From contig CAJUJN010000018.1 of assembly GCA_910586775.1 (NCBI GenBank), forward strand, positions 1 through 23,683: a DNA stretch of 23,683 nucleotides, in the 5' to 3' direction. Below the pieces are notes generated by a model. It was given only the letters and a program-made list of their open reading frames with translations. It had not been told where the DNA came from and made no database searches. Below are positions 1-6,682 of the stretch, piece after piece. Within the stretch, counting starts at the first letter, position 1, and every line of letters starts with the position of its first letter. Made by a program: the position numbers and the translations under genes. This stretch comes from an uncultured Acetatifactor sp. (GTDB lineage Bacteria > Bacillota > Clostridia > Lachnospirales > Lachnospiraceae).

Positions 1-1
1 A

Positions 2-33
2 TAGGTTAGACCTCCCTCGCAGAATCTAACCTA
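2..33. other. Inverted repeat at left edge, possible terminator or element end
   Basis: TAGGTTAGA (2-10) and TCTAACCTA (25-33) form a perfect 9-bp stem with a 14-nt loop. It lies downstream of the minus-strand unit that ends at 104, so it could be that unit's terminator, but no T-run is visible before the window ends. It could instead belong to the end of a mobile element beyond the edge. The bases from 34 to 103 hold no gene I can recognise. Confidence 0.35.
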
Positions 34-103
34 ATACTTAACTAAATGACATTGCCGAGTGAACCGTAACCTCAGGCACTTATAGTGAACGACTTTAATA
101 TCT

Positions 104-295
104 TTACTTTGGCATAATATGTTGATTGTCGTCGCTAATATAGCTTTCAACCACAGTAAGGGTAATTGCGGCGTTTACTATAAAAGTAATTTCTGCCAAA
201 ACCGCAAAATTTGAAATCCACCCGAATTTGCCGGCTGATTTCATACCGGGTCTCCCGAATGCCGGCAGACTGATACCCTGAAAAGATTTCATCAC
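104..295 (-). CDS. Small hypothetical protein with one membrane helix (63 aa)
   Basis: This short ORF starts with GTG (295) or the adjacent ATG (292), two bases after the TGA of the lipoprotein gene. A GGGGGAG stretch lies about 14 nt upstream, so translational coupling is plausible. Residues about 28-50 are hydrophobic and could form one transmembrane helix; the N-terminal part is rich in Gly, Pro, Phe and basic residues. I do not recognise the family. It may be a genuine small membrane partner of the lipoprotein or the N-terminal stub of a broken permease, since the sequence stops abruptly after the helix. Existence as a gene is uncertain. Confidence 0.4.
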   Translation of the reverse strand: MMKSFQGISLPAFGRPGMKSAGKFGWISNFAVLAEITFIVNAAITLTVVESYISDDNQHIMPK

Positions 296-297
296 AA

Positions 298-2505
298 TCA
301 GGATGTCTGCTCCCCCAATACCAGCTGTACCCGGTTCTGGATGACTCTTACTGTCTCATCCAATGATTTTTCTCCGTTAAAATATCCGGCGGCTTCCTGA
401 ACCAGAATGTCCACAATAGCCTGTTCCTGTACGCTCTCCGGCGTAAAGTCAATATTTCCGATGGCCTCCAGCACGGCGTCAATCTGCTCCCGGGGCACAT
501 ACTCATAGGGAATCGGCTCACCCTCTATATAGATTTTCCCTTTCTCTGCCGTGACATAGCTTCCGTCCTCCCCGGTCAGCCACCCGCCGGCCCCGTCCGG
601 AACATAGAAGGGCTCCACAGCATCCTCTGCCTGCTTCTGAAGCAATGACTTTCTGGTAAAGAACTTCTCCTGGTATTCGTCATCCTCCCTTGACAGATAA
701 TACTCCAAAAATGCCCATGCCCCATCTTTATGGGATGTGCTGCTCAGGATACCCAGGGTATCGGTTGCCTTTGCCCTTATGCCTGCTGTCCCGTCACCGG
801 AAGGGTAGCCCACCAGCGTAATATCCTCCCCGAATTTCATCGTAAGCACCAGACAGTCCAGAAAAGAGTGAATGTACTCTTCCCGCAGAAACAGCTCCTG
901 AGGCACCTTGCTGCTATAAGACATTTCAAAAATGCCATCTTCCGTATGCTCCCTTATCCACCGGAGCAGCCCGCGAAATCCCGCACTGTCAAAGCTGCAT
1001 TCCCTCTTCTCCCAGTCTATAAAGCCCTCCAGGCAATAACCCGCAAAAAGCCCGCCCACCATGTCCACCCCATCCTGATTGCCCACCACTGCTGATTTTC
1101 CCCCGGCATCCGCCAACGCCATCAGCTCTTCTGCCGTCCATCCCGGCTCCGTTCCTACCTCTGACGCCCGGCCTGCAACAGTCCGAAAGTAAAACCGTCT
1201 GGGGATGCACAACAGCTTTCCATCTACTGTATAGCCCTCCAGCACGTTATCCAGAAAATCCTCCTTCTTCAGGCTCCCTTTTTCCAGATAGGGGAACAAA
1301 TCCAGAAAGGCATCCTTCACGGCATACTGGTTAAAATCCAGATAAGACAAATCCAGAATATCCGCCTGTCCGGATGAAATACTGCTGTTGAGACGGGCAT
1401 AGGCCCCTTTATTGACATCCTGATCCCCTGGATACTCAAAATTCGCGCCATAGCTTTCCACCGTCACCCGATACGGCCCGTCCATACGGTTAAAATCCAC
1501 CGCCGCCTCCCGAAGCCTGTCTGACGGAAACAACGATGCCAGCACCACAATCTCCTTCTCAGGCAGTTCCTCCGCAGACGTATGGGAAAGCAGATACAAA
1601 TGCCTCTCCGAAAAGCCATTGGATGCCGTGCTCACTAACAGCTCTCCTCCCGGAAGCTGTGCAACCTGATAGACCTGGCTCCCGTTCAGGTTGCTGTCCT
1701 CCCATTTCAGCAGCGGCTTCAGCCCCTCCTGTTCCCCGCTGTAGCCGTACAGCACGCCGTCCGTCTCCGCAAGCAGAATCTGGCCCTGCCCCGGATACAG
1801 AGAAAGGTTGGGCGTATTGAAATATCCCTTCAGCGCCTCTTCTTTCTTCAGTCCGGCACCGTCCCCGGTTATCCGGAAAATGTTCCTCTGCTGTCCTACA
1901 TTTATGTAATAAACCTCTCCGTCCCAGGCCTCCAACAGATATTCGCTTCCAAACGGATCCTGCCATTCTGCCGTAGAATACCGGCCTGTAAGATTCCCTT
2001 CCCCGTCTATCCTGCAGATTACATTCTCAACCAGCACATAGACATTTCCGGCCCCGTCCGCCGCCAGGCAGCCAACTTTTCCGGTTGATTGGGGAATCTC
2101 TCCCTCCAAAGACAATTCGAACTTTCGTTCTCCCTCCGGTGACCATGCGCACAGATTTACATGTCCCTGAAACATCGTACAGGTATAGAGGTTCTGTTCC
2201 CTATCCGCCGTATATCCTCTCAGGGAAGCGGCAGACAGCAATTCTTCCCCATTCTCAAAAGTCACTCCGCCGTTGATTTTGATTCTGTTTAAGGAAGCCT
2301 CTTCATTTTGATAACAAATGTAATAGAGGAAATCGTCCACTACTTTATAATGAAATATCCCTGTGCCGGTCAATTCCTCTGCCACATAATACTCCCCTGT
2401 TTCAAGCTCCTGCTTCTCTTTTTCCGCACATGCCGTAAACATGGCAGCGCTGCAAATTAAAATCCATAAAATAAAAGCATTTATTACAACTTTTTTATAA
2501 CGCAT
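298..2505 (-). CDS. Solute-binding lipoprotein with N-terminal propeller-like region
   Basis: This 735-aa protein starts with a basic signal peptide and a lipobox ending in FTAC, with Cys26 as the likely lipidated residue, so it should be anchored outside the membrane. Residues about 45-310 are repetitive beta-type sequence with short Gly/Asp turns, resembling a beta-propeller. From about residue 317 (EIVVLASLFPSDRLREAA) to about 700 it resembles family 1 extracellular solute-binding proteins of ABC importers, which bind sugars or peptides. No permease or ATPase gene lies beside it, so it is an orphan binding protein in this window and its ligand is unknown. A GAAGGGAAG Shine-Dalgarno lies just before the ATG. 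It follows a 39-aa peptide gene by 28 nt and precedes a 63-aa ORF by 2 nt, probably in one transcript from the promoter at 2713-2742. Some propeller/SBP fusions act as sensors, but that role is only inferred here. Confidence 0.8.
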   Translation of the reverse strand: MRYKKVVINAFILWILICSAAMFTACAEKEKQELETGEYYVAEELTGTGIFHYKVVDDFLYYICYQNEEASLNRIKINGGVTFENGEELLSAASLRGYTADREQNLYTCTMFQGHVNLCAWSPEGERKFELSLEGEIPQSTGKVGCLAADGAGNVYVLVENVICRIDGEGNLTGRYSTAEWQDPFGSEYLLEAWDGEVYYINVGQQRNIFRITGDGAGLKKEEALKGYFNTPNLSLYPGQGQILLAETDGVLYGYSGEQEGLKPLLKWEDSNLNGSQVYQVAQLPGGELLVSTASNGFSERHLYLLSHTSAEELPEKEIVVLASLFPSDRLREAAVDFNRMDGPYRVTVESYGANFEYPGDQDVNKGAYARLNSSISSGQADILDLSYLDFNQYAVKDAFLDLFPYLEKGSLKKEDFLDNVLEGYTVDGKLLCIPRRFYFRTVAGRASEVGTEPGWTAEELMALADAGGKSAVVGNQDGVDMVGGLFAGYCLEGFIDWEKRECSFDSAGFRGLLRWIREHTEDGIFEMSYSSKVPQELFLREEYIHSFLDCLVLTMKFGEDITLVGYPSGDGTAGIRAKATDTLGILSSTSHKDGAWAFLEYYLSREDDEYQEKFFTRKSLLQKQAEDAVEPFYVPDGAGGWLTGEDGSYVTAEKGKIYIEGEPIPYEYVPREQIDAVLEAIGNIDFTPESVQEQAIVDILVQEAAGYFNGEKSLDETVRVIQNRVQLVLGEQTS

Positions 2506-2533
2506 GCAGTTTTCTTCCCTTCTGCGTATTTTT

Positions 2534-2653
2534 TCAAATTACGATTGATATTTGACAGACAGGTATGCCAATCCCTAAAAACCCGGATAAATATCGGGCT
2601 CCTGGCGAAATGACATACCCACTCAAACAACTTTTTAATTTCTTTTCTTTCAT
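2534..2653 (-). CDS. 39-aa peptide, possible signal or modified peptide precursor
   Basis: This small ORF runs from ATG at 2653 to TGA at 2534. It has one of the best ribosome binding sites in the window, GAGAGGAGAAAGAT directly before the ATG, and lies about 60 nt downstream of a good sigma-A promoter. The peptide begins with a basic MKEKKLKSC and continues as a hydrophobic Gly-rich segment ending GIGIPVCQISIVI. It has two cysteines (residues 9 and 33). The basic head and hydrophobic Gly-rich body would suit a membrane-active peptide, a pheromone precursor or a small regulatory or leader peptide. It does not match AgrD, lanthipeptide or other precursor motifs that I know. It is the first gene of the unit that includes the orphan binding lipoprotein, which suggests a link with it. 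No modification or export gene is nearby. Confidence 0.6.
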   Translation of the reverse strand: MKEKKLKSCLSGYVISPGARYLSGFLGIGIPVCQISIVI

Positions 2654-2712
2654 ATCTTTCTCCTCTCTTCTCTTTCTTATTCCTACAGGCGTGACTGGTA
2701 TATTGCGTCTCA

Positions 2713-2742
2713 TTTATAGCACAACTTAATTCTGAACGTCAA
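2713..2742 (-). promoter_or_regulatory. Sigma-A promoter for the peptide/lipoprotein unit
   Basis: Read on the minus strand, TTGACG (2742-2737) is followed after 18 nt by TATAAA (2718-2713). This places transcription start near 2706, about 53 nt before the 39-aa peptide ATG. The -35 box overlaps the palindrome TCAATTGA (2739-2746), a candidate operator. Confidence 0.65.
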
Positions 2743-2823
2743 TTGATGTTTACTCAATCTCTCCACTTCGGCATAAACCCATTTGAATTTTGGAAATATT
2801 AGAAATTGACTGGAAATCAATTG
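2739..2823. promoter_or_regulatory. Candidate operators shared by two divergent promoters
   Basis: TCAATTGA at 2739-2746 overlaps the -35 box of the minus-strand promoter. TCAATTG at 2817-2823 overlaps the -35 box of the plus-strand promoter and pairs with AATTGA at 2804-2809 as an inverted repeat with a 7-nt gap. The neighbouring XRE protein is the natural candidate to bind both. The repeats are visible; the binding is inference. Confidence 0.4.
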
Positions 2824-2850
2824 CAATAAGACCGTAAATCATGTTATAAT
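2821..2850 (+). promoter_or_regulatory. Sigma-A promoter for the XRE regulator
   Basis: TTGCAA (2821-2826) is followed after 18 nt by a perfect TATAAT (2845-2850). Transcription would start near 2857, which leaves only about 11 nt before ATG 2868 and no Shine-Dalgarno there; this favours the downstream ATG at 2889. Confidence 0.65.
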
Positions 2851-2888
2851 GTGGCGTACATATACATATGCGGAAAGATTACTGTAAA

Positions 2889-3743
2889 ATGGACATAATA
2901 AAAATGGGAAATTTCATCCAAACAGAACGAAAAAAGAGGCATTTAAACCAAAAGCAACTCGCTGAACTGATACATGTATCTACTACCACGGTCTGCAAAT
3001 GGGAAAAAGGCGTAAACATTCCTGATATAGCCAACCTGGAAAAGTTAGCTGAATTATTTCAAGTTTCTATTCAGGAAATTCTGAATGGAGAAACTTCAAT
3101 TGATGAAAGTAAAGAAGGTGGAAGCGAACCAACATCTCCCCAAAATCATCCTGACATCCATCCGGGTAACCCAATGCCGACAAAGCATTTAACTCTTGGC
3201 GTGCCAAAACAGCACTGGAAAATAGGCTTGTGTGCTTTGCTTACATTTTTGATGGTAATATCGGTGGTTATCATTTTCTACGGTTATATGTCGCGACCTA
3301 AGTTCAGCGTAATACGAGAGTTCTGTCCCGAGTCATATGATTTGGGACGTTATGAAAAATATTATAATAAAGAAGATATAATCTGTATAATTGTAGAATA
3401 TAGCGGAAATGCGGAGGAAGACGATTTTAATAATTATAACACTGTTTTGTACGATAAATATCTTTACTATTTTGATAGATTCAATATAATTGCCATAGCT
3501 TATTTTGATAATTATAATCCAAAAAAGGATACCTTTGATTCCGCTTCTTATCAAACGCTCTATTTTAATACTCAAGATCAGGATGTATTACAGCATGAAA
3601 CCATTCATTGCAGCCACATTAACTATTCTTCTTTTATCCGCCAGCACGCTGTCTGTCCAGGCGGGCAGCCAACCTGTCATCAGCGGAAGCCATCGGGACG
3701 CAAGAAAGTTTCCCCGAAGAAAATTTCGGAGGTGTATATATGA
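2889..3743 (+). CDS. XRE-family regulator with membrane anchor, altered C-terminus
   Basis: Residues about 5-60 form a Cro/C1-type helix-turn-helix (motifs QKQLAELIHVS and TVCKWEKG), placing it among DNA-binding XRE regulators. A Ser/Pro-rich linker leads to one hydrophobic helix at about 112-133, so the HTH should be cytoplasmic and the remainder extracytoplasmic. The Tyr/Asn/Asp-rich part up to about residue 236 is AT-rich DNA; after that the sequence turns basic and atypical and the DNA becomes GC-balanced, so the last 45 or so residues may not be native. ATG 2889 is preferred because GGAAAG lies about 11 nt upstream; ATG 2868 (7 residues longer) lacks a Shine-Dalgarno and sits too near the predicted transcription start, and 2904 is another option. 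The stop overlaps the next gene's ATG as ATGA. It diverges from the peptide/lipoprotein unit and probably regulates it and itself. Confidence 0.75.
   Translation: MDIIKMGNFIQTERKKRHLNQKQLAELIHVSTTTVCKWEKGVNIPDIANLEKLAELFQVSIQEILNGETSIDESKEGGSEPTSPQNHPDIHPGNPMPTKHLTLGVPKQHWKIGLCALLTFLMVISVVIIFYGYMSRPKFSVIREFCPESYDLGRYEKYYNKEDIICIIVEYSGNAEEDDFNNYNTVLYDKYLYYFDRFNIIAIAYFDNYNPKKDTFDSASYQTLYFNTQDQDVLQHETIHCSHINYSSFIRQHAVCPGGQPTCHQRKPSGRKKVSPKKISEVYI
3595..3738 (+). pseudogene. Stranded signal-peptide gene start
   Basis: In a frame different from the XRE ORF, ATG 3595 starts a textbook Sec signal peptide: MKPF, a hydrophobic core, then STLSVQA with a likely cleavage after Ala. After about 35 residues this frame becomes Arg/His-rich and runs into the dehydrogenase gene out of frame, so no mature protein follows. 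AGGA lies about 12 nt before the ATG, which is weak. The most likely explanation is the 5' end of a secreted-protein gene left by a deletion or recombination. It may not be expressed. Alternatively the hydrophobic stretch is chance. Confidence 0.4.
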
Positions 3744-4795
3744 GCAACAGCCACATCGCAATCCCTTCCATATTAAAAGTGGGAAAGGGCACCCTAAAGA
3801 ACCTGGGAAACTATATCAGATCGGGAGACATGGACAAAGCCGTAATTTACTTCGGAAACGGCCTCATTGACATGTTCGGCAGGGATGTGATGGAATCCTT
3901 AAAGGAATCCGGCGTCACGGTCCTGGAATACCGTGAACTGGATTCCATTAGAATAGAAGATATCGTGGAACTGGCCTTCTCCATAGACAATAAGGCTCAG
4001 CTCATCGTGGGCCTGGGCGGCGGCAAGGTCATAGACGCGGCGAAATATGCTGCTTATCTGCGCAAACTGCCCTTTTTAAGCGTACCCACCTCCGCATCCA
4101 GCGACGGCTTTTCCAGCGCCAGCGCGTCCCTGACCGTGAACGGCAGACGGGCTTCCGTGCCCGCGCGTATGGCATATGGCATCATCGCAGACACGGACGT
4201 AATCAAGAGCGCTCCCGAAAAGTTCCTCTATTCCGGCATAGGCGATATGGTGTCCAAGATAACCGCCCTCTACGACTGGGCTTACGAAGCGGAAAACGGA
4301 TATGCGGTAATAAACGATTTTGCGGTAATGATTGCAAAGAAAGCCGTGAACAGCTTTGTGCGCACGCCTTTTCAGGATATTCAGGAAGACCTGTTTTTAC
4401 GGGAGCTTCTGGATTCCCTTGCCATGAGCGGGGTTGCCAACGAAATTGCCGGAAGCAGCGCTCCCACCAGCGGCAGCGAGCATCTGATCTCTCATGCCCT
4501 GGATAAAATGCTGGAACAGCCCCAGCTCCATGGCGTACAGGTGGGGATTGCAACCTATCTGATGAGCAAGGTGCAAAACCATCGTTTCGTAAGGGTGAAT
4601 ACCATTTTGACGGACACCGGGTTCTGGGACTATGTGCGCACCCTGGGCCTGCACCGCGAGGACTATGAACGGGCCATCGATATGGCTCCTTCCATAAAGC
4701 CGTTCCGCCATACCTATCTTCATGAGGAAAAATACCGGGAACTGGCGAAGCGGATACTGCGGGAAGATGCCGTATTGCAGGGCATTTTCAAATAA
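3740..4795 (+). CDS. sn-Glycerol-1-phosphate dehydrogenase-like protein
   Basis: This 351-aa protein belongs to the iron/zinc alcohol dehydrogenase superfamily and is closest in pattern to the G1P dehydrogenase branch (archaeal Egs, Bacillus AraM/EgsA), which reduces dihydroxyacetone phosphate to sn-glycerol-1-phosphate with NAD(P)H in the cytoplasm. Visible motifs are GGGKVIDAAKYAA (93-105, nucleotide binding), VPTSASSDGFSS (115-126), and the likely metal ligands Asp169 in GIGD, His248 in SEH and His264 in LHG. Length matches the archaeal form (about 350 aa) rather than Bacillus AraM (about 394 aa). GGAGG lies 7 nt before the ATG. The start overlaps the XRE stop by 4 nt. No lipid-forming partner such as a GGGP synthase is nearby, so substrate is uncertain; a different polyol dehydrogenase is possible. 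Confidence 0.85.
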   Translation: MSNSHIAIPSILKVGKGTLKNLGNYIRSGDMDKAVIYFGNGLIDMFGRDVMESLKESGVTVLEYRELDSIRIEDIVELAFSIDNKAQLIVGLGGGKVIDAAKYAAYLRKLPFLSVPTSASSDGFSSASASLTVNGRRASVPARMAYGIIADTDVIKSAPEKFLYSGIGDMVSKITALYDWAYEAENGYAVINDFAVMIAKKAVNSFVRTPFQDIQEDLFLRELLDSLAMSGVANEIAGSSAPTSGSEHLISHALDKMLEQPQLHGVQVGIATYLMSKVQNHRFVRVNTILTDTGFWDYVRTLGLHREDYERAIDMAPSIKPFRHTYLHEEKYRELAKRILREDAVLQGIFK

Positions 4796-4844
4796 TTTTT
4801 CGAATAATTCAAAGCCTGTATTTCAAGTATCCTCTCCGGGTTCA

Positions 4845-4883
4845 GGAAATGCCCATAACACATTTGCGGAATGCGGCATTTCC
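4845..4883. terminator. Inverted repeat between convergent genes
   Basis: GGAAATGCC (4845-4853) and GGCATTTCC (4875-4883) form a perfect 9-bp stem around a 21-nt loop, between the convergent dehydrogenase and AAA ATPase genes. The position suits a bidirectional terminator, but neither side has a clear T-run. Confidence 0.35.
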
Positions 4884-4940
4884 GGGCCCATAGCGTTTCG
4901 TTGGAGGAGAAATGTCTTCGGATGCGGGCATAAACGGTTA

Positions 4941-6536
4941 TCATTCAAGCCCAAGGTCGGCAATTTCCCGCTGAAGCTTCCGGTGTACATCATAAATCAG
5001 CAGTTCCTGATTATATCTGAAATAGGAATCGCATCCCCACATTTCAATGAAGCGCATGCTGTCTTCGTTTGCGGTCAGTTCTGTCATAAACAGGACCATC
5101 TCCTGGCTCCTCCCCCAGTTATGTTCCACAAAAGCAAAGCTGTTTTCCAGAAACTGTTTTGTCTCCTGTACCTGCTTCTGATGGGCTTTCACGTTTGTGT
5201 CAAATGCCTTTTTAATCCTCTGGAAAGGTTTTCCCGGCTTCTTTTCATCGGTACATTCTTTCATATATTTCTCCAAAAGAGCCAGCGTGTCGCGGTATTC
5301 CGTTTTCAACTTTGCCCCCAGGCTGTTAGCCGCTTCTTTCCGGCTCCGCTCTGTTCTGATTTCCTCACACTGCTTCTCCAGCATCTGGTACCACATGGCC
5401 CCTGTGTCTGCTCCTGCCGTTTCAAATCCCACGATTTTTGTTCCGGCTTTCTTCGCCGTGCCCGTTCCTGCTGCCGGTACTGCTTTGCCGCCGGTTCCGG
5501 TCTGCTTCTTTATCTGCCGCAGAACCCTGACCACCCTCTCCAGTACTGCCTCCCAGCTCACAGCCTGCGCAAATCGCAGATTCAGTTTCTCCAGTATCAG
5601 GCCCAGAAGAGATACCCGCTCGTCAAATCCGGCACTGACGGCACGTTCCGCAAGCGCTGTTTCTTCCGCTCCCCGCAGAATATCTTCCACCTGATATGCC
5701 GCCTGGTATTTCCGGAACAAGTCATAGTATATCCCGAATTTTCCGGCAACCTCCGTATCGGTAATATACTGCCCGACCAGCTTTCTGTCTACCCGGAAAT
5801 TCTTTTTTTCATAGACCGAAATTGCCCTGGACAAATCTTCCCAGCCTCTGGCAGTCACATACTGTGTCCCGTCTACGGTTGTCCGTATACAATAAAACCA
5901 TTCAGAGTTAATTTCCAGAAACGCAATCACTGCCGCATGGATACCGTTCCGGTAAGCGTAGGATTTCCATATGCCGAAATCTTCTTCCACAGTAATGCAT
6001 TTCAGGCGGTCCAGTGTAGCCACATCAAATTCCTTCACCGATTTATTGTACCGGGGCGGATTGCCTGCAGTGACAATCACCCATCCTTCGGGCAGCCGTC
6101 TGTTTCCGAAGGTTTTATACTGCAAAAACAGAAGCATGGCCGGTGCCAGTGTCTCCGATACACAGTTGATTTCATCCAGGAACAGAATGCCCTCCCTCTT
6201 CCCGGATTCCTCCATCATTTTATATACGGAAGACAGAATTTCGCTCATGGTGTATTCTGAAACCATGACCTTTTCTCCTGCAAATGCTTTCTCTTCGATA
6301 AACGGAAGACCCAGGGCACTCTGCCTGGTGTGATGTGTCATGGAGTAAGATAGCAACGCAATATCCAGCTCCGAGGCTATCTGCTCCATGATGGCAGTCT
6401 TTCCGATTCCCGGCGCTCCTACCATAAAAATCGGGCGCTGCTTCATATAGGGGATGTTGTATTCCCCGAATTCGTTTTTATCGAGATAGATTTCTACTGA
6501 ACGCGCAATTTCTTCTTTCGCTTCCTTTATATTCAT
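4941..6536 (-). CDS. MoxR-like AAA+ ATPase
   Basis: This 531-aa cytoplasmic ATPase has Walker A GAPGIGKT (40-47), Walker B ILFLDEIN (117-124) and a sensor-1 region TAGNP (156-160), the pattern of MoxR/RavA-type AAA+ proteins that often act as chaperones with VWA-domain partners. After the AAA core (to about 290) there is a helical lid, a Gly/Ala/Thr-rich linker near residue 350, and a long charged, probably helical C-terminal region (about 390-531) that I do not recognise. The ORF can be extended 28 codons upstream, but those codons translate the palindromic repeat; ATG 6536 is preceded by AGGAG at good spacing and begins the conserved-looking sequence MNIKEAKEEI. It is the third gene of the LRR/VWA/AAA operon. 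Its target is unknown. Confidence 0.85.
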   Translation of the reverse strand: MNIKEAKEEIARSVEIYLDKNEFGEYNIPYMKQRPIFMVGAPGIGKTAIMEQIASELDIALLSYSMTHHTRQSALGLPFIEEKAFAGEKVMVSEYTMSEILSSVYKMMEESGKREGILFLDEINCVSETLAPAMLLFLQYKTFGNRRLPEGWVIVTAGNPPRYNKSVKEFDVATLDRLKCITVEEDFGIWKSYAYRNGIHAAVIAFLEINSEWFYCIRTTVDGTQYVTARGWEDLSRAISVYEKKNFRVDRKLVGQYITDTEVAGKFGIYYDLFRKYQAAYQVEDILRGAEETALAERAVSAGFDERVSLLGLILEKLNLRFAQAVSWEAVLERVVRVLRQIKKQTGTGGKAVPAAGTGTAKKAGTKIVGFETAGADTGAMWYQMLEKQCEEIRTERSRKEAANSLGAKLKTEYRDTLALLEKYMKECTDEKKPGKPFQRIKKAFDTNVKAHQKQVQETKQFLENSFAFVEHNWGRSQEMVLFMTELTANEDSMRFIEMWGCDSYFRYNQELLIYDVHRKLQREIADLGLE

Positions 6537-6549
6537 CCTTAATCTCCTG

Positions 6550-6682
6550 TTCCAGTTCCGCATCCGCCCTACCAGTACCCACGCTTGGGCAGAGGATTTA
6601 CGGACGCTTAGAGATTGCATCCGTAAATCCTCTGGGGTACTGTACGGGCGGATGCTGTTTTCCAGTTCCGCATCCGCCCTAC
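6550..6682. repeat. Long hairpin flanked by a 23-nt direct repeat
   Basis: The stretch between the VWA and AAA genes is a 96-nt imperfect palindrome (6560-6655). Its arms are GCATCCGCCC (6560-6569)/GGGCGGATGC (6646-6655), CAGTACCC (6573-6580)/GGGTACTG (6635-6642) and CAGAGGATTTACGGA (6590-6604)/TCCGTAAATCCTCTG (6620-6634), with a 9-nt one-sided bulge and a 15-nt loop. A direct repeat beginning TTCCAGTTCCGC occupies 6550-6572 and 6660-6682, so GCATCCGCCC occurs again at 6670-6679 and can pair with 6646-6655 instead. The right copy covers the VWA stop codon. It looks like a small palindromic repeat or MITE-like element; effects on expression of the AAA gene are inference. Confidence 0.75.

Noticed and set aside
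2534..2653. Riboswitch in the leader of the lipoprotein gene
   Set aside because: Short CCCG/CGGG and GTATG/CATAC pairings exist, but no known riboswitch core fits, and the stretch is better explained by the 39-aa ORF.
4722..6260. 512-aa plus-strand ORF antisense to the AAA ATPase gene
   Set aside because: It lacks a Shine-Dalgarno, has a Cys/His/Phe/Pro-rich composition typical of reverse-frame translation, and lies opposite a gene with clear Walker motifs.
6537..6620. 28-codon N-terminal extension of the AAA gene
   Set aside because: It translates the palindromic repeat, and the internal ATG has AGGAG at good spacing.
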